Shown: positions 52,215 to 61,234, numbered from the stretch's first letter. The stretch is 64,000 nucleotides of DNA from Mameliella sp. MMSF_3455 (GCF_030733205.1 NZ_JASHJL010000002.1:124001-188000), one strand, 5' to 3'. The notes: a model not told the origin generated them from the sequence alone. A program made the numbers and translations.

Positions 52215-52240
52215 CCCGCCGACCAGAATTGGCCGGCGGG
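52215..52240. terminator. Hairpin between convergent lectin-like and vWA genes
   Basis: CCCGCCG (52215-52221) pairs with CGGCGGG (52234-52240), with CC/GG extending the stem inwards after one mismatch. It lies midway between two convergent stop codons and may stop both messages. There is only a short T-containing tail. Confidence 0.5.
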
Positions 52241-52261
52241 CATTGTTCGGCCTGCGCGGCC

Positions 52262-54328
52262 TCAGCGGTTCAGGCTATCGGCCAGACGCATCAAGGTGAT
52301 CGCCTCCTGCCGGTAGCCAAAGGGATCCTCGCCACGGGCGCCCTGCGCCAGCGCGATGGCATCACCCATGCTCCAGTCTCCGATCAGGTCCGACCCGCGC
52401 AGGACCTGGCCAAAGCCGGCGATGGCCAGCGCCCAGTCCGCCTCGGCCAGCGGGGCTGCATCGGCCATGATCGGCGTCTCGATCAGCTTGCTGGTGTCCT
52501 CACCCGGCGCCTTGTGGCGCAACCGCAGAAAGCCCAGTTCGCCCGTGTCATCCACCACCGGCGCCGCGTCCCCCGCCGCGTACCGCAGCGGATCGGTCAT
52601 TCGGGCGGGCGAGCCGACGGGGGTGATCGCGTAGAGCGCCGTCACCTGATGCCCGGCACCGATCTCACCCGCGTCCACCTTGTCATTGTTGAAATCCTCG
52701 CGCTTCAGCGCGCGGGTCTCGTAGCCGATCAGGCGGTATTCGGCGACCAGAGCAGGGTTCCACTCGACCTGGATCTTGACGTCATCGGCGATGGGCACCA
52801 GCGCGCCGGTCAACTGGTCCACCAGCACCTTCTGCGCCTCGGCCAGCGTATCGATGTAGGAGGCGATGCCGTTGCCGGTCTGCGCCAGGGCCTGCATCGT
52901 CGCATCGTCAAGGTTGCCGCGGCCAAAGCCCAGCACCGACAGGTAGGTGCCCGCGTCGCGCTTGTCGGCGATGAAGTCCTTGAGGGCGTCGGGATCGCTG
53001 ATGCCCACGTTGAAATCGCCATCCGTGGCCAGGATCACCCGGCTGACCGCATCCTCGGCCCCGTCCTTGGCCATCTGCGCGGCAGTGGCATAGGCCTGTT
53101 GCAGGCCCGCCTGCCCGGCGGTGCTGCCGCCCGCGTGCATCCGGTCCAGCGCGGCAAGGATCGTCTCGCGCTCCGTCGCCTTGGTGGGTTCCAGCGCAAG
53201 GCCCGCGCTGCCCGCGTAGGTGACGATGGCGATGGTGTCATTCTCTCCCAGCTGGCCCAGCATGAGGCGGAAACTCTGCTTGAGCAGCGGCAGCTTGTCG
53301 GCGCTGTTCATCGAACCGGACGTGTCCACCAGGAACACCAGGTTCATCGGCGGCCGCGCCTCTGGCAGGACCCCTTGCAACCCGATGTGTACAATTTGTG
53401 TACCCTCAACCCAGGGGCTGTCGCTGACACCGACATGGGTCGCAAAGGGCGCATCCCCCTCGGGGGCCGGGTAATCGTAGGAGAAATAGTTGACCATCTC
53501 CTCGATCCGCACCGCGTCCTTTGGCGGCAACTGCCCCCGGTTCAGCGCATTGCGGATGAAGGCCCAAGAGGCCGTGTCGACGTCGATCGAGAAGGTCGAG
53601 ACAGGTGTTTCCGCGGTGACCTTGATCGGGTTGTCATCGGCCTCGGGGAAGGTTTCGGTATTCGGGGCGGGCTGTACGATCACCGGGTCCGGCAGCCGCG
53701 CCGGAGCGCTGCGCTTGAAGTTGAGAACCCCGGTTTCCAGGCTGATCCCGCCACCCGCCCCGGGCGATGCCGGGGCGATGGTCCGGTTTCGCGCGGCGCC
53801 TGCGGCCGGCGCCGGGGGTTGCGGCGAGGGTTCCGCCATCGGGCGGCCTTTCGTGACCGGCCCGGACTGGCGCACCGAGGGGTCGAACTTTCGGTTGGTC
53901 GAGACGACCGGCGCATCGCGGGTCAGGACATCCGCGGTGTCCGGGATCTCTTCGACCACCGGGGCCGGATCGGCCACGGGGCCGGTCTCGAGCACGGTCC
54001 GCGCATCTTCGCCCGGTATGAACAATGCCGGTTCGGGCGGCTGACTGTCACGGAGGACAGGGATCAGGGCCACCATCGCAACGGCGGCAATGGCGGTGGT
54101 GGCGGTCAGAAATCCACGGTTCGAAATATTGGCAAGCATCTGTCTGGCTCCTCTGAAAAAGCCCCCCTCTCGGGTGGGTTCAGAGGTCTGACGCGCCAGC
54201 GTTTCGCTTTCTTGGACGCGGTCGAAGTTTTTCATCGCCAAGGCGATCGCCTCGGCGCGCTTGTCGGGGTCGGCCTTGGGCAGGCCCGCGTCGAATGCGC
54301 GTTTCAGATCGTCCAGATCGTCGCTCAT
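52262..54328 (-). CDS. Membrane-anchored von Willebrand factor A protein (YfbK-like)
   Basis: A 688-residue bitopic protein. Residues 1-71 are cytosolic and charged, 72-92 form one membrane span, and the remainder is outside: a proline-rich linker (about 100-235), an N-terminal vWA-associated domain starting STFSIDVDTASW, a vWA domain with the metal site DTSGSM (335-340), and a YfbK-type C-terminal domain. Its ATG overlaps the ECF sigma stop by four bases. The position and topology suggest that the short cytosolic part controls the sigma factor, although no known anti-sigma motif is visible. Confidence 0.87.
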   Translation of the reverse strand: MSDDLDDLKRAFDAGLPKADPDKRAEAIALAMKNFDRVQESETLARQTSEPTREGGFFRGARQMLANISNRGFLTATTAIAAVAMVALIPVLRDSQPPEPALFIPGEDARTVLETGPVADPAPVVEEIPDTADVLTRDAPVVSTNRKFDPSVRQSGPVTKGRPMAEPSPQPPAPAAGAARNRTIAPASPGAGGGISLETGVLNFKRSAPARLPDPVIVQPAPNTETFPEADDNPIKVTAETPVSTFSIDVDTASWAFIRNALNRGQLPPKDAVRIEEMVNYFSYDYPAPEGDAPFATHVGVSDSPWVEGTQIVHIGLQGVLPEARPPMNLVFLVDTSGSMNSADKLPLLKQSFRLMLGQLGENDTIAIVTYAGSAGLALEPTKATERETILAALDRMHAGGSTAGQAGLQQAYATAAQMAKDGAEDAVSRVILATDGDFNVGISDPDALKDFIADKRDAGTYLSVLGFGRGNLDDATMQALAQTGNGIASYIDTLAEAQKVLVDQLTGALVPIADDVKIQVEWNPALVAEYRLIGYETRALKREDFNNDKVDAGEIGAGHQVTALYAITPVGSPARMTDPLRYAAGDAAPVVDDTGELGFLRLRHKAPGEDTSKLIETPIMADAAPLAEADWALAIAGFGQVLRGSDLIGDWSMGDAIALAQGARGEDPFGYRQEAITLMRLADSLNR

Positions 54329-54861
54329 GCCTCGGCCTCCTGCATCGCCTTCAGTTTCTTCTTTGCCTCCGAGATCCGCCAGCTGACGGTACCCTCGGAG
54401 ACCTCGAGGATCTGCGCCGCCTCCTTGTGGGTTACCCCGTCCAGGACCAGCGCAAGGGTTTCGCGCAGATCGACGGTGAGGCAGGTCATCGCCTGCATCA
54501 ACCAATCCACGCGCTCTGCCGTCTCGGCCATTTCGGCCTGGCGCGCCAGTTCCCAGTCGCCCCAGCCATCGGCGGCCCGGGCGCGGGTGGCCGCGCGCCG
54601 GAACCGGTCCCGGGCGGCATTCACCGTGATGCGATACAGCCAGGTCGTCAGCTTGGCCTCGCCCCGAAAGCTCTGCAGCTTTGCGGGCAGCGCGGCGCAG
54701 AGATCCTGCGCCAGGTCCTCGGCCTCGGTCCGGCTGCCGGTCAGTTTCACGCCGTAGCCGTAGACCCGGTCGTAGACCCGTTCGACCAGCAGCGCAAAGG
54801 CCTGCCGGTCACCGTCTGCCGCCGCACGGGCAAGGGATTCATCGCTGACATTCATGCGCAT
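54325..54861 (-). CDS. ECF-type RNA polymerase sigma factor
   Basis: A 178-residue sigma-70 family factor with only regions 2 and 4. Region 2 is ALLVERVYDRVYGYGVKLTGSRTEAEDLAQD and LTTWLYRITVNAARDRFRR; region 4 is LPVD-like LTVDLRETLALVLDGVTHKEAAQILEVSEGTVSWRISEAKKKL (landmarks only). No ribosome-binding site decides between the ATGs at 54861 and 54855. It overlaps the membrane vWA gene, which may act as its regulator. Its target promoters are unknown. Confidence 0.88.
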   Translation of the reverse strand: MRMNVSDESLARAAADGDRQAFALLVERVYDRVYGYGVKLTGSRTEAEDLAQDLCAALPAKLQSFRGEAKLTTWLYRITVNAARDRFRRAATRARAADGWGDWELARQAEMAETAERVDWLMQAMTCLTVDLRETLALVLDGVTHKEAAQILEVSEGTVSWRISEAKKKLKAMQEAEA

Positions 54862-54955
54862 CACATGAGTGAGACGCAGGGCGAGACGCAATCCTTGGAT
54901 ACCTTACCCGTTTTTTCATGAATTTTTCCGTCGCGCCGCGGAGAGGATGCTGACA

Positions 54956-55017
54956 GGGGGCTCCGCCCCCTCGGCCTTTGGCCTCACCCCCGGGAGTATT
55001 TTCGCAGAGAAGAAGCC
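54956..55017. repeat. Intergenic repeat copy
   Basis: GGGGG-CTCC-GCCCCC (54956-54970) and a GGCC-TTT-GGCC stem are followed by CCCCGGGAGTATTTTCGCAG and AGAAGAAGCC. It lies between the sigma factor gene and the convergent-side hydrolase gene, and its layout is the same as at 43525. Confidence 0.75.
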
Positions 55018-55078
55018 ACAGGCGCGCGCTTTCGGCTTGCTCTCTGCTGAAATACCCCGTGCCGACACCTTGGCCACG

Positions 55079-55864
55079 CTAAATGTCGAGCAGGCGCGCC
55101 ACCATTCGGCTTTCGGGATCCGCCAACCCGTCAATGACGTCAAAATGATGTTTGCCCTCGTCCACCACCAGGCCGCAATCCCAGACCTGCGACAGTTTTT
55201 TTGCCTGGTCGAGGAAGGCGGGCCGTTCGTCGCCGCCGACCCAGACCGTCACCGGCATGGGTGGCGGCGGGGCGTAGATCGGGCTTTCGGCACGCGCCTC
55301 GCCCGCGTCGATGCGCAGATCCGCATTCATCGAGGTCTGCATCAGCGGACGCAGGTCCGAGAGCGGCGAGACCGGCATGACTTGGGACACCCGTGACAGC
55401 AGGTCGGGCGCCAGAACCGCACCCATGCGCGCCACAAGGTGCCCGCCGGCAGAATGCCCGGCCAGCCGGATCGGCCCCGGGACCTCGGCCGCAGCGACGG
55501 CGACAGCCTGCGCCACCTGGCGGGTGATGTCGGAAATCCGCACCCTGGGACAGAGATCGTAGGACGGCATGGCCACCGCCCAGCCCCGCGCCCGCGCGCC
55601 TTCTGCGAAGTGCGACCAGCTGGAGCGGTCGAAGCGCAGCCAGTAACCGCCGTGAACGAAGACCACCAGGCCTTCGGGGGGCCTCTCCGGCAGGAAGAGA
55701 TCCAGCGCCTGGCGTGGCCCATGCCCGTACATCAGCCCCAGCCGCGCCTTGCCGGTGACGGCCAGCCGCTTGCGATAGGACTCGGCCTCGGCGGCCCAGC
55801 GCGGCGGGTAGGACTCGGCCCCTGCGATGTGGGCGGCATTGGCGTATGCGTCGTCGAGGTCCAT
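55079..55864 (-). CDS. Alpha/beta hydrolase (kynurenine formamidase-like)
   Basis: A 261-residue hydrolase. HGGYW forms the oxyanion loop and GHSAGG the nucleophile elbow with the catalytic serine; the late GKHHFDVIDGL carries the catalytic histidine. HGGYW with SYDLCPRVRISDITRQV resembles bacterial arylformamidases and carboxylesterases of the HSL group. The ATG at 55864 has GGAGAAAG before it. It is divergent from the dehydrogenase gene with 79 bases between them. No kyn genes are near, so the substrate is open. Confidence 0.82.
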   Translation of the reverse strand: MDLDDAYANAAHIAGAESYPPRWAAEAESYRKRLAVTGKARLGLMYGHGPRQALDLFLPERPPEGLVVFVHGGYWLRFDRSSWSHFAEGARARGWAVAMPSYDLCPRVRISDITRQVAQAVAVAAAEVPGPIRLAGHSAGGHLVARMGAVLAPDLLSRVSQVMPVSPLSDLRPLMQTSMNADLRIDAGEARAESPIYAPPPPMPVTVWVGGDERPAFLDQAKKLSQVWDCGLVVDEGKHHFDVIDGLADPESRMVARLLDI

Positions 55865-55943
55865 GTCTTTCTCCATTTTGGCCCTATACTTCCCGCGCAC
55901 AGGGTGTTCAGCCTATGCCAAACCTGAACGGAGGATACTGAGA

Positions 55944-57410
55944 ATGCGCGACGATGCCACCAATCTGAAGAGCCTTCTGTCCGATCCCGGCCTTCTGGAG
56001 GCCCGCGCCTATGTGAATGGCCGCTGGATCGACGGAGATGCCACTTTCGACGTCACCAACCCGGCGCGCGGCGATGTAATCGCAGAGGTCGCCGACCTGA
56101 CCCGTGCGCAGGTGGGTGAGGCCATCGAGGCCGCATTTGCCGCCCAGAAGGAATGGGCGAAATGGACCGGCAAGGAACGCGCCGCCGTCCTGCGCAAGTG
56201 GTTCGACCTGCTGATGGAAAACCAGCACGACCTTGGCCTGATCATGACCGCGGAACAGGGCAAGCCGCTGGCCGAGGCCAAGGGCGAGGTTGCCTATGGC
56301 GCGGCGTTCATCGAATTCTTTGGCGAAGAGGCCAAGCGGATCTATGGCGAGACCATTCCCGGCCACCAGCGCGACAAGCGCATCACTGTCTTGAAACAAC
56401 CCGTCGGCGTCGCGGCCTCGATCACGCCGTGGAATTTCCCCAACGCCATGATCACCCGCAAGGCCGCGCCCGCGCTCGCCGCCGGCTGTGCCTTTGTCGG
56501 GCGGCCCGCGGCCGAAACGCCGCTTTCGGCCACCGCGCTGGCGGTGCTTGCAGAGCGCGCGGGCATTCCACCGGGGGTCTTCAATATCGTCACTTCCTCG
56601 CGGTCGTCCGACGTGGGCAAGGAGTTCTGCGAGAACCCCAAGGTGCGCAAGCTGACCTTTACCGGGTCGACCGAGGTGGGGCGCATCCTGATGAAACAGG
56701 CGGCGGACCAGGTGCTGAAATGCTCGATGGAACTGGGCGGGAACGCGCCCTTCATCGTTTTCGACGACGCCGACCTGGACGCGGCGGTCGAGGGCGCGAT
56801 CCTCTGCAAGTTCCGCAACAACGGCCAGACCTGTGTCTGCGCCAACCGGATCTATGTCCAGGACGGTGTCTATGACGCCTTTGCCGATAAACTGGCCGCG
56901 GCGGTCGCGAAGCTGACGGTCGGAGACGGGCTGGAAGAGGGAACCGATCTTGGCCCACTGATCAACCAGGCCGCCGTCGACAAGGTCCGCGAACATATCG
57001 CGGATGTCACCAACCACGGCGGCACCCTCTTGCAGGGCGGAGAGGTGCAGGACGGCACCTTCATCACTCCGGCGGTCCTGACCGGCGTCACCCAGGACAT
57101 GAAGGTCGCGCAAGAGGAGACGTTCGGCCCGATGGCGCCGCTGTTCCGGTTCAAGGACGAGGAGGAGGTGATCGAGATGGCCAACGACACGATCTTTGGC
57201 CTGGCCTCCTATTTCTACGCGAAGGATCTCAGCCGGGTCTACAAGGTGGCCGAGGCGTTGGAATACGGCATCGTCGGCGTCAACACGGGCATCATCTCGA
57301 CCGAGGTCGCGCCCTTTGGCGGGGTCAAGCAGTCGGGTCTTGGCCGTGAGGGCAGCCACCACGGGATCGAGGATTTCCTTGAGCTGAAATACATCTGCAT
57401 GAGCGTGTGA
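55944..57410 (+). CDS. gabD: NAD(P)-dependent succinate-semialdehyde dehydrogenase
   Basis: A 488-residue aldehyde dehydrogenase that oxidises succinate semialdehyde to succinate at the end of GABA breakdown. PWNFPNAM, FTGSTEVGR, MELGGNAPF (Glu263) and GQTCVCAN (catalytic Cys297) are typical of GabD. Cys299 two residues later recreates the C-x-C redox pair known from human SSADH. The cofactor-binding lysine of the usual KPA motif is arginine here (GRPAAETP, Arg187). GGAGG lies before the ATG at 55944. Confidence 0.9.
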   Translation: MRDDATNLKSLLSDPGLLEARAYVNGRWIDGDATFDVTNPARGDVIAEVADLTRAQVGEAIEAAFAAQKEWAKWTGKERAAVLRKWFDLLMENQHDLGLIMTAEQGKPLAEAKGEVAYGAAFIEFFGEEAKRIYGETIPGHQRDKRITVLKQPVGVAASITPWNFPNAMITRKAAPALAAGCAFVGRPAAETPLSATALAVLAERAGIPPGVFNIVTSSRSSDVGKEFCENPKVRKLTFTGSTEVGRILMKQAADQVLKCSMELGGNAPFIVFDDADLDAAVEGAILCKFRNNGQTCVCANRIYVQDGVYDAFADKLAAAVAKLTVGDGLEEGTDLGPLINQAAVDKVREHIADVTNHGGTLLQGGEVQDGTFITPAVLTGVTQDMKVAQEETFGPMAPLFRFKDEEEVIEMANDTIFGLASYFYAKDLSRVYKVAEALEYGIVGVNTGIISTEVAPFGGVKQSGLGREGSHHGIEDFLELKYICMSV

Positions 57411-57453
57411 GACCCGCGGCGCATACCACGCTTTCCGCGAACCCGAAGATACT

Positions 57454-57483
57454 GGCAGGCAGGAGGTCCAACTCCTGCCTGCC
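57454..57483. terminator. Perfect 12-bp hairpin after gabD
   Basis: GGCAGGCAGGAG (57454-57465) pairs with CTCCTGCCTGCC (57472-57483) around GTCCAA, 43 bases after gabD. There is no T-run, so it may be a transcript-stabilising end or a Rho-assisted stop. Confidence 0.55.
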
Positions 57484-57557
57484 ACGGACAGCGCCGCGGT
57501 GCGACTCGGCGCCCGCCCACAGCTGTTGCATTCCACCCTTTTCGAGTTGTTTCCCGA

Positions 57558-57950
57558 ATGATCGGACCGCGTGATCCCCGGGCCTTTGCCCCCGATTTCC
57601 TCTCTCCGTCCGGCGGCCCCTCGGAGGCAGACCTCGAGGCCTGGCGCCGGGCCGCGCAATCGGGCAAGGGCACGCCCTGGCTGGACGCCGCCCGTGCCGA
57701 TGCGCTGGCGCGCTACGCGCTCAAATTCGGCGAAGGCGTTCACATGATGGAGGCCGTGGCAACCCGGTTCCGCGAACCGGTGCGCGAGGTCGGCTGGGAA
57801 ATCATCGGCGCCGATCCCAACGGCGAGAACTGGGAAGATCACCGCGACCCGCAGCGCGCCTATGCCCTGATGCGGGACAAGCTGCGCACGGCCCGCGGCG
57901 CCGGTGCGGTGCTGGAATACAAGATTTGGCTGAAACCCGCCGGGAGCTGA
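57558..57950 (+). CDS. Small protein of unknown function
   Basis: A 130-residue soluble protein without signal peptide or spans. It is rich in acidic and aromatic residues, with EAWRRAAQSGKGTPWLDAAR and VGWEIIGADPNGENWEDHRD. Codon use is native. I do not recognise a family. It lies 72 bases before the MetE-like gene in the same direction and could be cotranscribed with it. Confidence 0.7.
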   Translation: MIGPRDPRAFAPDFLSPSGGPSEADLEAWRRAAQSGKGTPWLDAARADALARYALKFGEGVHMMEAVATRFREPVREVGWEIIGADPNGENWEDHRDPQRAYALMRDKLRTARGAGAVLEYKIWLKPAGS

Positions 57951-58022
57951 CCCCCGCCGTCCCTGTTTCAAAGATGGCAGATCCCGGGCACTCTTTGTCC
58001 GGACATTCCGGGAGGACAGAGC

Positions 58023-59126
58023 ATGAGCGACAGACCGATACCCCCCTTCCGCGCCGATCATGTCGGCAGCCTCTTGCGCCCACAGGCGGTGACCGAGGCG
58101 CGCGCCAAGGGAATCACCGGCGCGGACCTGAAGGCCGTCGAGGACGCCGAGATCCCCAAGCTGATCGCCATGCAGGAAGACCTGGGCCTGAAGGCGGTGA
58201 CGGACGGCGAGGCGCGACGCGCCTTCTGGCACTATGATTTCATGGGAATGCTGACCAACTACGAGATCGAAGAGGACGCGGGCGAAGGCTTCAGCTTTCA
58301 GGGGGTCAAGACACCCGGCGTCTTCCCGGCCATCACCGGCCCGCTGGATTTCCCCGACGATCACCCGATGCTGGACCATTTCCGCTTTGTCGCCGATCAC
58401 AGCGCTGTCTGCCCCAAGATCTCGATCCCCGGGCCGTCCTGCCTGCATTTCCGGCTGGACCCGGCGCGCGTGCGGCACGCCCCCTACGAAGATCTCGAGG
58501 TGCTCTTTGCCGACATCACCCGCACCTACCGGAAGGCGGTCATGGCCTTTCACGCCGCGGGCTGCCGCTACCTGCAGATGGATGACATCTTTTTCGCCTA
58601 TCTCTGCGATCCGAAACACCGGGCCGAGAAGGAACGGGCCGGTCTGGACCCGGACTGGCTTATCGGCAAATACGCCGAGATGTTGCGCAACGCCATCGCC
58701 AACCGGCCCACGGACATGGTGATCGGGATGCACATGTGCCGGGGCAACTTCCAGTCGACCCATGCCGCGGCGGGCGCCTACGACCTGGCCGCCGAGGCGA
58801 TCTTTTCCACCGGGGTCGACGCCTTCTTCATGGAATACGACACCGAGCGCGCCGGCGGGTTGGAGCCGCTGCGCCTGCTGCCCAAGGGCAAGCAGCGCGT
58901 CATGCCGGGTTTCATCACGACAAAATCGGCGGAACTTGAAACGGTGGACTGGGTGAAATCGAAGATCGACGAAGTGTCGCAATACGCCGACATCGACCAG
59001 CTGGGAATTGCCCCGCAATGCGGTTTTGCCTCCACCGAACATGGCAACGCGATCACGCCTGACGACCAACGGCGCAAGCTGGAACTGGTGGTACGCTGCG
59101 CAGAGGAGATCTGGGGCGAGGTCTGA
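58023..59126 (+). CDS. MetE C-terminal-like (cobalamin-independent) methyltransferase family protein
   Basis: A 367-residue TIM-barrel protein of the YxjG/YxjH type, related to the catalytic half of cobalamin-independent methionine synthase. RADHVGSLLRP at the start, QMDDIFFAYL in the middle, HMCRGNFQS and PQCGFAS supply the zinc-binding histidine and cysteines. The N-terminal half of true MetE is absent, so it may use a small methyl donor. Its neighbour creatinase makes sarcosine, a methylated amine, so a link to one-carbon metabolism is possible. Confidence 0.87.
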   Translation: MSDRPIPPFRADHVGSLLRPQAVTEARAKGITGADLKAVEDAEIPKLIAMQEDLGLKAVTDGEARRAFWHYDFMGMLTNYEIEEDAGEGFSFQGVKTPGVFPAITGPLDFPDDHPMLDHFRFVADHSAVCPKISIPGPSCLHFRLDPARVRHAPYEDLEVLFADITRTYRKAVMAFHAAGCRYLQMDDIFFAYLCDPKHRAEKERAGLDPDWLIGKYAEMLRNAIANRPTDMVIGMHMCRGNFQSTHAAAGAYDLAAEAIFSTGVDAFFMEYDTERAGGLEPLRLLPKGKQRVMPGFITTKSAELETVDWVKSKIDEVSQYADIDQLGIAPQCGFASTEHGNAITPDDQRRKLELVVRCAEEIWGEV

Positions 59127-59430
59127 CCACGCGCCGCAAAGCGGCCCCCGTTTCTTCTCTCCCAAAATACTCCGGGGAGCGCGAGGGGCTGGCCCCTCGC
59201 ACCCTCCCGCGCTTGAATCACGTGCAAACGTCTGGCGTGCGTTTCTGAAGCAACCAACCGGCCGAGGGCTTTCCTGAAAATTGGGGCTTGCCAGTGCCGC
59301 CGCAACGCAGCATCCTGCACCTGGGCAGGCGATGGCGTCGCCACTTTCAGCCCCTCACCCGTCCTGAACGCCGGGACCTTGCTTTGCCAGCGCGGTAGAG
59401 GAAGGCTCCGCCGCGTCTCAGGAGGGTTTC
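59127..59430. other. Gene-free region with an inverted repeat copy before creatinase
   Basis: A reverse-orientation copy of the intergenic repeat lies at 59150-59200: TTTCTTCTCTCCCAAAATAC, then TCCGGGG, then the hairpin GCGAGGGGC/GCCCCTCGC at 59181-59200. The remaining 230 bases hold no ORF that I would defend; the creatinase promoter should be here. Confidence 0.65.
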
Positions 59431-60633
59431 ATGGAACGTCCCCAACATTATCGTTTTCACCAGGGCCAGAAGTGCCTGCCGTTCGCACCCGAGGAATACG
59501 AGGCCCGGCTTGCCGGTCTGCGTGGGGCGCTGGCGGAGGCCGGGCTTGATGCCGCCATCTTCACCTCGATGCACAACATCGCCTACTACTCGGGCTTTCT
59601 CTACTGCAGCTTCGGCCGTCCCTACGGCCTTGTCGTGACCCCGACCGAAAGCGTGACGATCAGCGCAGGGATCGACGCCGCCCAGCCCTGGCGACGCTGC
59701 CACGGCGACAACATCACCTACACCGACTGGGAGCGGAACAACTACTGGCGTGCCATCGCCTCTGTCACCGGCACCGGCAAACGGCTGGGTTATGAGGGCG
59801 ATCACATGACCCTGGCGCAAAAGGCGCTGATGGACGGCTTTCTGGCCCCGACCCGTACCAGCGACATCGCCCCCGCCACGATGCGCCAGCGGATGCACAA
59901 GTCACCTGCCGAAATCGCGCTGATCCGCCACGGCGCCCAGGTGGCCGATGTCGGCGGCTACGCCATCCGGGACGCGATCAAGCCGGGCACAAGAGAGATC
60001 GACGTGGCAATGGCCGGTCGCGACGCGATGGAACTGGAAATCGCCAAGAGGTTCCCCGAGGCCGAGTACCGCGATACCTGGGTCTGGTTCCAGTCCGGGA
60101 TAAACACCGATGGCGCGCACAACCCGGTCACCGGGCGGGTGCTGGAACGCGGCGATATCCTTTCGCTCAACACCTTCCCGATGATCTCGGGCTATTACAC
60201 GGCGCTGGAACGCACGCTTTTCGTTGGTGAGGTCGACGCCGCCAGCCTGAAGGTCTGGGAGGCCAATGTCGGCGCGCATGAATACGGCATGGGCCTGCTC
60301 GAACCGGGCGTGTCCTGTGCCGAGGTGACTCACAAGATCAACGCCTTCTTTGCAGAACGCGACCTCTTGCAGTACCGGACGTTCGGTTACGGCCACTCCT
60401 TCGGCGTGCTCTCGCACTACTACGGGCGCGAGGCCGGCCTGGAACTGCGCGAGGACATCGACACGGTGCTGGAACCGGGCATGGTGATCTCGATGGAGCC
60501 GATGCTGACGATCCCCGAAGGCCAGCCCGGCGCCGGCGGATATCGCGAACACGATATCCTTGTCATCACCGAGGACGGCGCCGAGAACATCACCGGCTAT
60601 CCCTACGGCCCGGAATTCAACGTGGTGGGCTGA
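59431..60633 (+). CDS. Creatinase (creatine amidinohydrolase)
   Basis: A 400-residue M24 pita-bread enzyme that hydrolyses creatine to sarcosine and urea in the cytosol. The sequence follows Pseudomonas creatinase closely as I recall it: FTSMHNIAYYSGFLYCSFGRP, SGINTDGAHNPVT with the catalytic His230, GYYTALERTLF, RTFGYGHSFGVLSHYYGREAG and GAGGYREHDIL (landmarks only). The length (400 against about 403) agrees. AGGAGGG lies before the ATG. No sarcosine oxidase or urease gene is adjacent, so those steps must be encoded elsewhere. Confidence 0.9.
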   Translation: MERPQHYRFHQGQKCLPFAPEEYEARLAGLRGALAEAGLDAAIFTSMHNIAYYSGFLYCSFGRPYGLVVTPTESVTISAGIDAAQPWRRCHGDNITYTDWERNNYWRAIASVTGTGKRLGYEGDHMTLAQKALMDGFLAPTRTSDIAPATMRQRMHKSPAEIALIRHGAQVADVGGYAIRDAIKPGTREIDVAMAGRDAMELEIAKRFPEAEYRDTWVWFQSGINTDGAHNPVTGRVLERGDILSLNTFPMISGYYTALERTLFVGEVDAASLKVWEANVGAHEYGMGLLEPGVSCAEVTHKINAFFAERDLLQYRTFGYGHSFGVLSHYYGREAGLELREDIDTVLEPGMVISMEPMLTIPEGQPGAGGYREHDILVITEDGAENITGYPYGPEFNVVG

Positions 60634-60642
60634 AACGCCGGC

Positions 60643-60667
60643 AGGATGGGTTGATTCAACCCATCCT
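60643..60667. terminator. Bidirectional terminator after creatinase
   Basis: AGGATGGGTT and AACCCATCCT form a 10-bp stem with loop GATTC, followed by TTTCC on the plus strand. It lies between the convergent stops of creatinase and the secreted protein at 60683. Confidence 0.7.
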
Positions 60668-60682
60668 TTCCTCTGGCACCGG

Positions 60683-61234
60683 TCAGAGCCCGAACCGGGA
60701 CATCTCGGCGAAATCCATCATGTCCAGCAGGGGGCGGGTCTTTTCCGGGTCGCCATCGGTCTGGACCAGGATGCGATTGGCGATCAGCGCCATCATCTGC
60801 CGATCCTGAATGGCAAATTTCTGACGCTGGATGCGCTCTGTCTTCATGCCCATCATCGCGGCATTGGCGATCATGCCCGACATGCTCATGACCATCGGGT
60901 TGTCGGCCATCAGCGTGATCTTGATCCGCTCGCCATCGGGATCGGTATAGGTCGCCTCGGCGCCCACGCCGCCACCCATCATGGCCAGCCCCTTGTTCAT
61001 CTCGGTGTTGATCTCGCGCGTCCAGCCATCGGGCGCCTCTGGCAGAAAGCCGCCAAGGCTGGCGGTCTTCATTTCCAGCAGCTTGGCCCGCGCCATGTCC
61101 AGTTCGTCGAGGGCGTATTGAATATCGCCGTCCTCGTAGGCTTTCAGCGCCGATTCCATCAGGTCAGAGACATCGTCGGCCTGCGCGGGCAGGGCAAAGG
61201 CGGTCAGCATCAATACGGCAAAGGTCCGGGTCAC
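60683..61234 (-). CDS. Secreted protein of unknown function
   Basis: A 183-residue exported protein with a signal peptide (about 1-19, ending LPAQA). Residues 20-55 form a predicted amphipathic helix hairpin (ALKAYEDGDIQYALDELDMARAKLLEMK, tetratricopeptide-like), then GWTREINTEMNKG and a methionine-rich stretch (NPMVMSMSGMIANAAMMGM). No family is recognised. The start is a GTG at 61234 with GGGAGA upstream. Confidence 0.75.
   Translation of the reverse strand: MTRTFAVLMLTAFALPAQADDVSDLMESALKAYEDGDIQYALDELDMARAKLLEMKTASLGGFLPEAPDGWTREINTEMNKGLAMMGGGVGAEATYTDPDGERIKITLMADNPMVMSMSGMIANAAMMGMKTERIQRQKFAIQDRQMMALIANRILVQTDGDPEKTRPLLDMMDFAEMSRFGL

Noticed and set aside
55908-59165. A 1085-codon open frame antisense to gabD and the MetE-like gene
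   Set aside because: It mirrors well-supported genes on the other strand; long antisense frames are expected in GC-rich DNA. Its translation is low-complexity and matches no family.
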